From assembly GCF_005048155.1 (NCBI RefSeq), contig NZ_SUMB01000009.1:124001-188000 (forward strand): a stretch of DNA of 64,000 nucleotides, read 5' to 3'. The notes under the pieces were generated by a model. That model made no database searches. It saw only the letters and a program-made list of their open reading frames with translations, and was not told the origin of the DNA. This document shows, piece by piece, positions 51,718 to 59,985 of this stretch (positions are counted from its first letter, which is position 1; the number at the start of each line of letters is the position of its first letter). The position numbers were made by a program, and so were the translations under genes. The stretch comes from Streptomyces piniterrae. Lineage in GTDB: Bacteria; Actinomycetota; Actinomycetes; Streptomycetales; Streptomycetaceae.

Positions 51718-52384
51718 GGAACACCGTCTCCTCCTGTGCGCCGTCATGGGACCCGTCCGCCGGCCCTTGCAGGCGGACGTCGAACCGGTATCGGGCGGGG
51801 CCGTCGGGGCGGGCGAGGAGTGTGCTCGCACGGTTCTCGGGCAGCCCGGACAGCAGCGGGTCGGCGGCGTTGGCCGCCTCGTTCGCCGGGAAGTAGACGC
51901 GGGTGAACAGATGGTGGAGCAGTCCCCGGGCGAAGACACAAACGGCGAGGTAGGGCGCAGCGGCGGGCCGCCCGGCCGGGGCCGTGGCGGGGAGCGTGCG
52001 CACCACGTAGTGGCCGTCGGCGTCGGTCGGGACGCGGCCGAATCCGGTGAAGCCCACGCCGTCGCGGCCGAGCACTGCCCCCGTGGCGGGATCGCGGCGC
52101 AGTGAGCCCGGCGCGCCCGTCAGGCCGCCGTCGGGGCCCGCCTGCCAGAACTCCAGCAGCGCGTCCGGCACCGGCGCACCCGCTCCGTCGTAGACGTATC
52201 CGTGCACGGTGATCGTGTCGGGATGGCCCACGGGCGCGATCTGCTCCCCTCCGGGGAACGGCAGGGCGTAGCCGTAGAAGGGGCCGACGGTCTGCGACGG
52301 GGTGGGGGCGAGCGGGGACCGGGACGGGGATGGGGATGGGGACGGGGACGGGGACGGTGACTGCGGGTCGGGGGTGCGGGTCAT
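51704..52384 (-). CDS. pcaG: Protocatechuate 3,4-dioxygenase alpha subunit
   Basis: About 226 residues. TPSQTVGPFYGYALPFPGG opens the domain; EFWQAGPDGG and FARGLLHHLFTRVYFP match the alpha chain, which lacks the iron site of the beta chain. With PcaH it cleaves the protocatechuate ring between the hydroxyls. The N-terminus carries a (Ser-Pro) repeat from a GGGGAC-type DNA microsatellite. ATG 52384 overlaps the pcaH stop (ATGA). Confidence 0.95.
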   Translation of the reverse strand: MTRTPDPQSPSPSPSPSPSPSRSPLAPTPSQTVGPFYGYALPFPGGEQIAPVGHPDTITVHGYVYDGAGAPVPDALLEFWQAGPDGGLTGAPGSLRRDPATGAVLGRDGVGFTGFGRVPTDADGHYVVRTLPATAPAGRPAAAPYLAVCVFARGLLHHLFTRVYFPANEAANAADPLLSGLPENRASTLLARPDGPARYRFDVRLQGPADGSHDGAQEETVFLAFR

Positions 52385-53280
52385 AGGCGGCCTTCCTCGA
52401 TCCAGGTGGCGGACGGCCCGTCGAGGATCACGTCCCAGCGGTAGCCCAGCGACCATTCGGGGCGGGAGAGTTCGTGGTCGTAGGCGGCCACCAGCCGCGC
52501 CCGCGCGCCGGGGTCGGTGACCGAGGCGAGGATCGGGTCGTACGGGAACAGCGGGTCGCCCGGGAAGTACATCTGGGTGACCAGCCGCTGGGTGAAGGCC
52601 GAGCCGAAGAGCGAGAAGTGGATATGGGCCGGGCGCCAGGCGTTGTCGTGGTTGCGCCACGGGTAGGCGCCGGGCTTGATGGTGGTGAACGCGTACCGGC
52701 CGTCGTCATCGGTCAGACAGCGGCCGACACCGGTGAAGTGGGGGTCGAGCGGGGCGGGGTGCTGGTCGCGCTGGTGGGCGTAGCGACCCGAGGCGTTGGC
52801 CTGCCAGATCTCGACGAGCTGACGGCGTACGGGGCGGCCGGTGCGGTCCAGGATGCGGCCGCTGACGGTGATGCGTTCGCCGAGCGGCTCGCCCGCGTGC
52901 TGCCGGGTGAGGTCGGCGTCCAGGTCGGTGACGTCCGTGACGCCGAACGCGGGGCCGCTCAGCTCGACCGCCTCCGGGTCGGCCAGCCCGTCGATCTCGA
53001 CCAGCGGCTGGCGGGGGTGGCGTGCGGTGCTGCTGCGGTACGGGGTGAAGTCCCGGGCGGGGTGGTCGGGCGCGGGGCCGCCCGCCGCACGGTCGTGTGC
53101 GGCGGCGTGCAGGGCGGCGATCTCGCTGCTGATGTGGGCCTGGGTGGGGAGGTGCGGTGCGGGAGGGGCCACGGACGGCGTCGGTGTCGGTGGCGTTATG
53201 AGTGACTCTGGTGGCTCTGGTGTCGGTGGAGTTGGTGGAGTTGGTGGAGTTATGAGCGGCTTCGGTGCGGGTGGAGTCAT
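52381..53280 (-). CDS. pcaH: Protocatechuate 3,4-dioxygenase beta subunit
   Basis: About 299 residues. Non-heme Fe(III) ligands are visible: Tyr in SGRYAHQRDQHPA, Tyr in KPGAYPWRNHDNAW, and His-x-His in RPAHIHFSLFG. The core begins at about residue 60; before it is a Pro/Thr repeat (TPPTPPTPPTPEPP) absent from usual beta subunits of about 240-260 residues. ATG 53280 has GGAG about 10 nt upstream. Confidence 0.95.
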   Translation of the reverse strand: MTPPAPKPLITPPTPPTPPTPEPPESLITPPTPTPSVAPPAPHLPTQAHISSEIAALHAAAHDRAAGGPAPDHPARDFTPYRSSTARHPRQPLVEIDGLADPEAVELSGPAFGVTDVTDLDADLTRQHAGEPLGERITVSGRILDRTGRPVRRQLVEIWQANASGRYAHQRDQHPAPLDPHFTGVGRCLTDDDGRYAFTTIKPGAYPWRNHDNAWRPAHIHFSLFGSAFTQRLVTQMYFPGDPLFPYDPILASVTDPGARARLVAAYDHELSRPEWSLGYRWDVILDGPSATWIEEGRL

Positions 53281-53355
53281 GGGTGCCGTCTCCAAGTGGT
53301 TGTGGTTACGGGCCGGGCGCGGCGGGGCAGGGCGAGGGGCGGCCGACGAGCCGCC

Positions 53356-54612
53356 CTACCGCTCCAGTACCACCGCCAGCCCCTGCCCCACTCCGATGCA
53401 CAGCGTCGCCAGCCCGGTACCGGAGCCCGCGGCCGCCAGCCGGTGGGCCACCGCGCCGGCGATCCGGGCCCCGGAGGCACCGAGGGGGTGGCCGAGGGCG
53501 ATCGCGCCGCCGTGCGGGTTGACGATGCCGGGGTCGAGGCCGGGCCAGCCTCCGAGACAGCCGAGCGCCTGGGCGGCGAACGCCTCGTTCAGTTCGACGG
53601 TGTGCAGCTCGCCGAAGCTCCGACCGGCCTTCTCCAGGGCCCGTTCGGCGGCGGCGACCGGCCCCAGGCCGAAGTACTGCGGCTCGATACCGGTGACGGC
53701 GCTGCTGCGGATACGGGCGAGCGGTTCGCACCCGGAAGCGCGCAGTCCCTGTTCGTCCATCAGCAGCAGCGCGGCCGCGCCGTCGTTCAGCGGCGAGGAG
53801 TTGCCGGCGGTGACGGTCCCTCCGTCCTTGCGGAACACCGGGCGCAGCGCCGCCAGCGCCTCGGGGGAGGTGTCCGTGCGGATGCACTCGTCGCGCTGAA
53901 GGGCAGCGCCTGCGTACGGCACCACTTCGGCGTCGAACGCACCGTCCTTCCACGCCCGCGCGGCCTTCTCATGGCTGGCGACGGCGTATGCGTCCTGCTG
54001 GACGCGGGTGATGCCGTAACGGTCGGCGATCAGCTCCGCGCCCTCGCCGAGGGCGACGGTCCACTCTTCCGGCATCCGCGGGTTGGTCAGCCGCCAGCCC
54101 AGGGTGGTGGAGTGGAGGGTCTGCGGCCCGGCCGGAAAGGCCCGTTCGGGCTTGGGCAGCACCCATGGCGCGCGGCTCATCGACTCCACCCCGCCGGCGA
54201 TGGCCACGGAGGCATCGCCGAGGGCCACCGCCCGCGCGGCCTGGATGACCGCCTCCATTCCCGAGCCGCAGAGACGGTTGACGGTCACGCCCGGCACGGT
54301 CACCGGGAGCCCGGCGAGCAGCACGGCCATCCGGGCCACGTCGCGGTTCTCCTCGCCCGCGCCGTTGGCGTTGCCGAGGTACACATCGTCGATCAGCGCC
54401 GGGTCCAGTCCCGGCGCGCGGTCCACGAGGGCCTTGACGACATGCGCGGCGAGATCGTCGGGGCGTACGCCGGACAGCGCGCCGCCGTATTTGCCGATGG
54501 GGGTACGGACGGCGTCGACGACGTAGACGTCCCGGAGACGGCCGGCAAGGCGACCGGAATCGCGGCCGGCAACGCTTTCGGTGCTGCCGTGGGTGCTGCT
54601 TTCGGTGGTCAA
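53356..54612 (-). CDS. pcaF: 3-Oxoadipyl-CoA thiolase
   Basis: About 418 residues. Thiolase with nucleophile Cys115 (VNRLCGSGMEA), GGVESMSRAPW, NPHGGAIALGHPLGASGAR and C-terminal LATLCIGVGQG. It cleaves 3-oxoadipyl-CoA to succinyl-CoA and acetyl-CoA. TTG 54612 overlaps the stop of the fused CoA transferase gene (TTGA) with GAAAGGA 7 nt upstream, so it is coupled. About 75 nt separate it from pcaH. Confidence 0.95.
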   Translation of the reverse strand: MTTESSTHGSTESVAGRDSGRLAGRLRDVYVVDAVRTPIGKYGGALSGVRPDDLAAHVVKALVDRAPGLDPALIDDVYLGNANGAGEENRDVARMAVLLAGLPVTVPGVTVNRLCGSGMEAVIQAARAVALGDASVAIAGGVESMSRAPWVLPKPERAFPAGPQTLHSTTLGWRLTNPRMPEEWTVALGEGAELIADRYGITRVQQDAYAVASHEKAARAWKDGAFDAEVVPYAGAALQRDECIRTDTSPEALAALRPVFRKDGGTVTAGNSSPLNDGAAALLLMDEQGLRASGCEPLARIRSSAVTGIEPQYFGLGPVAAAERALEKAGRSFGELHTVELNEAFAAQALGCLGGWPGLDPGIVNPHGGAIALGHPLGASGARIAGAVAHRLAAAGSGTGLATLCIGVGQGLAVVLER

Positions 54613-56330
54613 GACGCGTCCTTTCGGGACGACGACGTGCGGCCGACGGCCGGGCGGGAGCCGGGATCTTGGTGTGCGGCGGCGGCCTTCAGGGCGCGCA
54701 GGGCGGTGAGTTCGGCCTCGGTGGGCGGGGCGGTGACGCCGAGCCGCGGGGCCTGCTTGAGGTCCCAGCCGGTGGCGTTCCGTACCTGATCGGCCGTCAC
54801 GCCCGGATGCAGCTCGGTGAGGACGAGTTCGGCGGTGGCCGGGTCGGGGCGCAGCACGCCGAGGTCGGTGATGACGGCGGTCGGGCCGGCTCCGGGCAGG
54901 CCGAGGGCCGCGCGGTCCCGGGGGCCGCGGCCGTGGCCGAGGGTGGTGACGAAGTCGAGGGCGCCGACGAAGTTGCGGCGGCTGTGCCGGAGGACCATCA
55001 GCACCTGCCCGCAGTTGGCGGCGATTTCGGGTGCCCCGCCCGCGCCCGGCAGCCGCCCTTCGGGCCTGTCGGGGCCTCGGTGCACGGCGGTGGTGTTGAT
55101 GTTGGCGAAGCGGTCGACCTGCGCGGCGCCCAGGAAGCCGACGTCGATCCGGCCGCCCTGGAGCCAGTAGTTGAACATCTCGGGGACGGAGACCACCGAG
55201 TCGGCGGTGTCGGCCAATTCGCCGTCCCCGATGGACAGCGGCAGCCGGGTCGGCTTGGAGCCGATGGTGCCGGACTCGTAGATGAGCACCAGGTCCGGGT
55301 TGACGGTCCGGCGCGCCAGGTTGGCGGCGGTGCTGGGCAGGCCGATCCCCACGAAACAGGTGCGCGCGCCGGCGAGTTCGCGGGCGGCGTTGACCTCCAT
55401 CAGTTCGTCGGGGGTGCAGGAAGGCGGCCGGGAGGGAGTGTGGGCGGGGGTGGGGACGGGGGCATGGGCGGGGGCGGACTCCGAGGCGACCGCTCCCGAC
55501 TCCCCCGGTTCCCCCGCCTCCCGTCGCTCCCCCCGCACGCTCTCCTCCAGCCACCGCCCGAACGCCTCCCGATCCCGCGAAATGCCGTCCCACGCCTGGT
55601 AGAAGGCGTTGTCGCGGACCGAGTAGCCGGCCGCGTAGGAGGGGTGGGCGCCGCCGGGGACGACCGCGACCGCGTCGACGACCCAGGTGGGCAGGACGAT
55701 GCCGCCCGGGTGCGGCGCCAGCTCGTCGACGATCTCCTCGACGGTGACCAGGACGCGCCGGGCGGCGAGCGCCGCTTCCTTCTGTACGCCGGTCAGGCCC
55801 CAGAACTGGACGTTGCCGGCCCGGTCGGCCCGTTGGGCGTGGATGACGGTGACGTCCGGGTTGAGGGCGGCGACAGCGGCGAGCTCCTCGCCGGTGAAGG
55901 GGCAGGTGACGGTGGCGACCGTGGACGTACGGGCCGGGATGTCGCTGCCGCGGTAGCCGCGCAGCACCGCGAACGGGAGCCTGGAGGCGCCCGCGGCATA
56001 GCGGTTGGCCATCCCGGCGTGGCTGTGTTCGTCGATCTCCAGCGGGACGGGCCAGCCGTTCTCCACCGCGTCCCGGAAGCGGTGCAGGGAGCCGACGCCG
56101 GGGTTGCCGCCCCAGGAGAAGACGAGTTTGCGGGCCGCGCCGGCGCCGATCAGCTGGTCGTAGACCACGTCCGGGGTCATCCGGGCGAGCGTGAGGCCGG
56201 TGATGCCCTGGCGGATGATCTCGTGCGCCGCGGCGAACGGGATCAGATGGGTGAACCCCTCCAGGGCCACGGTGTCCCCGTCGTGGATCAGCTCCTTGAC
56301 GGCGTCGTGCAGGGAACGGATGTCGGCCAT
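54609..56330 (-). CDS. pcaIJ: 3-Oxoadipate CoA-transferase, alpha and beta subunits fused
   Basis: About 573 residues. Residues 1-270 match the alpha subunit (PcaI: DGDTVALEGFTHLIPFAA, FSWGGNPGVGSLHRFRDAV). After a 45-residue Ala/Pro/Ser/Thr linker comes the beta subunit (PcaJ: ELMEVNAARELAGARTCFVG, catalytic Glu region LIYESGTIGSKP). The two are normally separate genes; here the frame is open throughout. It activates 3-oxoadipate with succinyl-CoA. ATG 56330 has GAGGG 7 nt upstream. First gene of the operon; operator about 115 nt upstream. Confidence 0.93.
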   Translation of the reverse strand: MADIRSLHDAVKELIHDGDTVALEGFTHLIPFAAAHEIIRQGITGLTLARMTPDVVYDQLIGAGAARKLVFSWGGNPGVGSLHRFRDAVENGWPVPLEIDEHSHAGMANRYAAGASRLPFAVLRGYRGSDIPARTSTVATVTCPFTGEELAAVAALNPDVTVIHAQRADRAGNVQFWGLTGVQKEAALAARRVLVTVEEIVDELAPHPGGIVLPTWVVDAVAVVPGGAHPSYAAGYSVRDNAFYQAWDGISRDREAFGRWLEESVRGERREAGEPGESGAVASESAPAHAPVPTPAHTPSRPPSCTPDELMEVNAARELAGARTCFVGIGLPSTAANLARRTVNPDLVLIYESGTIGSKPTRLPLSIGDGELADTADSVVSVPEMFNYWLQGGRIDVGFLGAAQVDRFANINTTAVHRGPDRPEGRLPGAGGAPEIAANCGQVLMVLRHSRRNFVGALDFVTTLGHGRGPRDRAALGLPGAGPTAVITDLGVLRPDPATAELVLTELHPGVTADQVRNATGWDLKQAPRLGVTAPPTEAELTALRALKAAAAHQDPGSRPAVGRTSSSRKDAS

Positions 56331-56444
56331 GTCCTCGCCCTCGGGTCGTATGGGCACCACGCGACCGCCATGGACCGCTCGGCGGCAGCGCGTTCGCCCT
56401 CGCGTTCACGCTCGCGGTCGGCCTCGTGTCCGGCCCCACCAGGC

Positions 56445-56470
56445 TTGTTCGCATAGTGAACTTAAGTTCA
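56445..56470. promoter_or_regulatory. pca operator (three GTTC/GAAC half-sites)
   Basis: GTTC-N7-GAAC-N4-GTTC within 56445-56470; the right part is a perfect 14-bp palindrome (TGAACTTAAGTTCA). Lies between pcaIJ and the IclR gene. A near-identical site precedes pcaK. The inverted-plus-direct layout matches PcaU/PobR-type IclR operators. Confidence 0.8.
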
Positions 56471-56564
56471 TAATGAGCTGTCCCTGAGTTTGGCCGCCGT
56501 CCCCCGCCCTGTCAACGGTCGGCCGGGTACGGTTCCGACGAGATCGCCGCACCGTGGAGAGTCC

Positions 56565-58277
56565 ATGACCGACCCCGAGCCCACCGCCCCGTCCTCGCCG
56601 TCCGCGCCGTCCTCGCCCTCCGCGCCGCCGGAAGCGGTGGGACCGCTGATGCGCAGCCTGTCCGTGCTGCGCGAGTTGACGGCCGGCGGCGGCCGGCAGG
56701 CCGTGGGCGACCTGGTGCGCGGCACCGGGCTCGCGCGCTCCACCGTCGACCGCGTGCTGAGCACCCTCACCCGGCTCGGCTACGTAAGGACCGAGGGCCG
56801 GGACGCGGTGCTCGCGCCGCGCCTGCTGGAGCTCGGCAACGCCTACCTCGCCGCCTCCGAACTCCCCGACCGGCTCGGCCCGCTCGCCGACCGGCTGGCC
56901 GACGAGCTCGACGAGTCCGTCTCGCTCGCGGTGCCGGACGGCGACGGGGTGCGCTTCGTCCATCAGGCGACCCGCCGCCGTGCGATGTCGCTCGCCTTCC
57001 GCATCGGCGATCTGCTGCCGGCCGAGCGGGGCGCGCCGGGCGCGCTGTTCGCGGACGAGTGGCAGGCGGAGGACTGGGCGCGCTGGCGCCGCCGCCGTGC
57101 CGTCGACCCGACGGACGCCGGCTTCCCGGCCGTACCGCCGCGGCGCGCCGACGACACCTCCGCGGCCGCCGTTTTCGAGGCCCGGGTGGCCGCGGCGCGC
57201 GCCGCCGGCTGGTCGCTGGACGACCAGCTCATCGAGCCGGGCCTGATCGCGGTGGCGATGCCGGTCCGGGACGCGTCAGGGCGCGCGGTCTGCGCGCTCA
57301 GCGTCGTCAGCCACACCAGCCGGCTCGGCCCCGAGGAACTGCCGGACGCGGTACTCCCCCGGCTCCGCGACACGGTGTCCGCCATGGAGGACGCGTTGAG
57401 CGCGCCCCAGGACGGGCCGCCCTCGCACCCCGCCCCCGACGCGGAATCCGGGCCGGGCCACGCGTCCTGGATGCGCGCCTCCAAGCAGGAGTTGGGCCCC
57501 GAGTTCGTCGAATCGATGGCGCGCGGGCTGATCACGCTCACCGCGTTCGGGGCCGGGCGCGCCGAGCTCCCGCTCAGCGCCGTGGCGGAGGCCACCGGGC
57601 TGGCCCGCGCCACCGCCCGCCGAGCCCTGATCACGCTGCAACACCTCGGCTACATCGCCACCGACGGCAAGCTCTTCCGCCCGACGCCGAAGGTCCTGGA
57701 GCTGGGCTTCGCGCATCTCTCCGGCCTGACACTGCCCGCCATCGCCCAGCCCCATCTGGCCTCCCTGGTGGAGCGGGTGCACGACTCCGCCTCGATGGCG
57801 ATCCTGTCCGGCGACGACATCCAGTACGTGGCGCGGGTCCCCACCGTGCGCATCATGAGCGTCAACATCACATTGGGCACCCGGTTCCCGGCGTATCCGA
57901 CCTCGATGGGGCGGGTGCTGCTCGCCGGCCTGCCCCCGGCGGAGCTGTCCGCGCGGCTGGCCCTCACCGATCTCCGGCCGCTCACCGGGCACACGGTGAC
58001 CGATCCCGACCGGCTACTGGCCCTCGTGGATCAGGTACGCGCCGACGGCTACGCGCTGGTCGACGAGGAGCTGGAGGAGGGCCTGCGCTCGATCGCCGTG
58101 CCGGTACGCGACCGCGGCGGCCACGTCGTCGCCGCGGTCAACGTCTCGACGCACGCCGGGCGTTGCACGGCGGACGAGGCCAGGGAGAGCATCCTGCCGG
58201 CGCTGCGCGAGGCGGCCGCCGGCATCGAGGCCGATCTGCATGTCGCGGGTCGGTACGCACGGATCCCGGTGCTGTGA
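56565..58277 (+). CDS. Tandem double-IclR regulator of the pca genes
   Basis: About 570 residues: two whole IclR proteins in one chain. HTH 1 (DLVRGTGLARSTVDRVLSTL, about 45-85) with its own effector domain (about 95-255), then a short linker, HTH 2 (AEATGLARATARRALITLQHL, about 340) and a second effector domain (about 385-565; VARVPTVRIMSVNITLGTR, YPTSMGRVLLAGLPP), which is the more canonical PcaR/PcaU-like half. It should sense a pathway aromatic or 3-oxoadipate and control pcaIJ and pcaK. ATG 56565 has GGAGAG upstream. Divergent from the operon. Confidence 0.9.
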   Translation: MTDPEPTAPSSPSAPSSPSAPPEAVGPLMRSLSVLRELTAGGGRQAVGDLVRGTGLARSTVDRVLSTLTRLGYVRTEGRDAVLAPRLLELGNAYLAASELPDRLGPLADRLADELDESVSLAVPDGDGVRFVHQATRRRAMSLAFRIGDLLPAERGAPGALFADEWQAEDWARWRRRRAVDPTDAGFPAVPPRRADDTSAAAVFEARVAAARAAGWSLDDQLIEPGLIAVAMPVRDASGRAVCALSVVSHTSRLGPEELPDAVLPRLRDTVSAMEDALSAPQDGPPSHPAPDAESGPGHASWMRASKQELGPEFVESMARGLITLTAFGAGRAELPLSAVAEATGLARATARRALITLQHLGYIATDGKLFRPTPKVLELGFAHLSGLTLPAIAQPHLASLVERVHDSASMAILSGDDIQYVARVPTVRIMSVNITLGTRFPAYPTSMGRVLLAGLPPAELSARLALTDLRPLTGHTVTDPDRLLALVDQVRADGYALVDEELEEGLRSIAVPVRDRGGHVVAAVNVSTHAGRCTADEARESILPALREAAAGIEADLHVAGRYARIPVL

Positions 58278-58367
58278 CGGGACGGCGCGGTGACGGTGCA
58301 GTGTGGGGACGAAACGACCCTGCGACCGCACGACACTGCGACGGGACCGGCAGCCCGGTTCTCAGGA

Positions 58368-59738
58368 CTACGCCCGGACCGGCTCCGGTGACGGCTCGTC
58401 CGCCCGCCGCCCGATACGGCGCGCGAGCGGCACCACACCGATCGCGACGGCGCCCATCAACCCCGCCAACGCGAAGACCGTGAAGCCCAGTTGGTCGTTT
58501 CCGCTCGCGGCCAGCGTGCCGCCGAGCCACGGGCCGACCACCGCTCCGGTGCGTCCGATGCCGGTGACCCAGCCGATGCCGGTGGCCCGCTCGTGCGCCG
58601 GGTAGACGCGGTTGGCCGCCGCGTACACCATCACCTGGGCGCTGAAGAGCACGACGCCGGTGGCGGCGACGACCACATAGGTGAGGCCGAGCGGCAGGTG
58701 CGCCCCCAGGAGCAGCGCGCCGCCGGCGGTGAGCAGGAACCAGGTGACGGCGACCCGGACGGGGCCGTAGCGGTCGGCGATGGGGCCGGCGACGAACATG
58801 CCGACGATGGCTCCCACGTTGATGATGAGCAGGAAGCTGACGGAGGACGTGAGGCCGTAGCCGGAGGCGCGCATCATCTGGGGCAGCCAGGTGTTGACGC
58901 CGTAGATCAGCAGCAGACCGCAGAACGAGGCGAGCCAGAGCAGTGGGGTCGCCCAGCGCGCGCCGGGGTGGAAGAGCGCCCGGATCGCGTCGAGGCGACC
59001 CTTGGCTCCTTGGGTCGGCGCGTCGGCGGGGACGGGGCGGGCGATTCCGTAGCGGTCGGCGATGGCATCGGCGTCCGCGGCGCGGCCCTTGGCCAGCAGC
59101 ACGCCAGGGGATTCGGGCAGCAGTCGCAGCAGCAGGGGGGCGGCGACGAACGCGGGCAGCACACCGGCCCAGAAGACCCAGCGCCAGCCGAGCGCGGGGG
59201 CGAGGGTCAGGCCCAGGCCCGTCGCGAACATGCCGCCCACGTGGTACGAGGTCATCAGCAGGCCGGTGGCAAGGGCGATCCGGCGCGGCGGCGCGAACTC
59301 CATGACCAGGGCGAGGCAGATGGGCATCAGGCCGCCCAGTCCGAGGCCGGCGAGGAAGCGTCCGGCGCCGAAGAGTTCGGGTGAGCCGGCCAGGGCGCAG
59401 ACCGCCGACCCCGCGGAGAACAGCAGCACGCTGGCGACCAGGACCGGGCGGCGGCCGAGCCAGTCGGTGACGGTGCCGGTGCCGAGAGAGCCGATCAGCA
59501 TGCCGAAGGTGGTCCAGCTGCCGATCGTGCCGGCCGCGCCGGGGGTGAGCCCGAAGCCGGGGTCGTCGAGCATATGCGGCATGACGGCGCCGTAGACGCT
59601 GACGTCCATTCCGTCGAAGAACACGGCGAGCCAGCACAGTGCCAGGACGGGCGCTACGGAGCGGAAGGTGTGGCGCCGGACGGCGGGCACGGCGGGGCCG
59701 GACGTGCCGGCGGATGAGGGGTTACCGGTTGGCGGCAT
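58368..59738 (-). CDS. pcaK: 4-Hydroxybenzoate/protocatechuate MFS transporter (AAHS family)
   Basis: About 456 residues, 12 helices. The AAHS signature LAVFFDGMDVSVYGAVMP (helix 1) and TDWLGRRPVLV in loop 2-3 are intact. It imports 4-hydroxybenzoate or protocatechuate with protons. Carries the same operator as pcaIJ about 75 nt upstream of its start, so co-regulation by the double IclR is expected. ATG 59738; convergent with the regulator gene. Confidence 0.93.
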   Translation of the reverse strand: MPPTGNPSSAGTSGPAVPAVRRHTFRSVAPVLALCWLAVFFDGMDVSVYGAVMPHMLDDPGFGLTPGAAGTIGSWTTFGMLIGSLGTGTVTDWLGRRPVLVASVLLFSAGSAVCALAGSPELFGAGRFLAGLGLGGLMPICLALVMEFAPPRRIALATGLLMTSYHVGGMFATGLGLTLAPALGWRWVFWAGVLPAFVAAPLLLRLLPESPGVLLAKGRAADADAIADRYGIARPVPADAPTQGAKGRLDAIRALFHPGARWATPLLWLASFCGLLLIYGVNTWLPQMMRASGYGLTSSVSFLLIINVGAIVGMFVAGPIADRYGPVRVAVTWFLLTAGGALLLGAHLPLGLTYVVVAATGVVLFSAQVMVYAAANRVYPAHERATGIGWVTGIGRTGAVVGPWLGGTLAASGNDQLGFTVFALAGLMGAVAIGVVPLARRIGRRADEPSPEPVRA

Positions 59739-59763
59739 GAGGACCTGACCTCGGATTCGCAGG

Positions 59764-59809
59764 AGATTCGAGAGGCGCGGGAGATTCGAGATTCACGGTT
59801 GAGATTCAC
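59764..59809. repeat. Four GAGATTC repeats in the pcaK leader
   Basis: Copies begin at 59763, 59781, 59788 and 59801, between the pcaK start and its operator. Function unknown. Confidence 0.6.
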
Positions 59810-59811
59810 GA

Positions 59812-59838
59812 TTGTTCGCGTAGTGAACTTTCGTTCGC
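59812..59838. promoter_or_regulatory. pcaK operator, twin of the pca operator
   Basis: TTGTTCGCGTAGTGAACTT followed by TCGTTCGC: again GTTC-N7-GAAC-N4-GTTC. Aligns with 56445-56470 over 22 or so of 25 bases. Confidence 0.8.
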
Positions 59839-59985
59839 TAGGTGGTGGCAAGGATCATCTGCCCGAGCCCGGGGGCTGTCAATGCCTTGCGCAGGCCATG
59901 ATGCAGCGCCCGTGACTCCGGTCATACGACCCACGCCCCGCCCGGTTCATCCGCTTCCCGTCGGCTCCTCCGTACCGTGTGCGCC

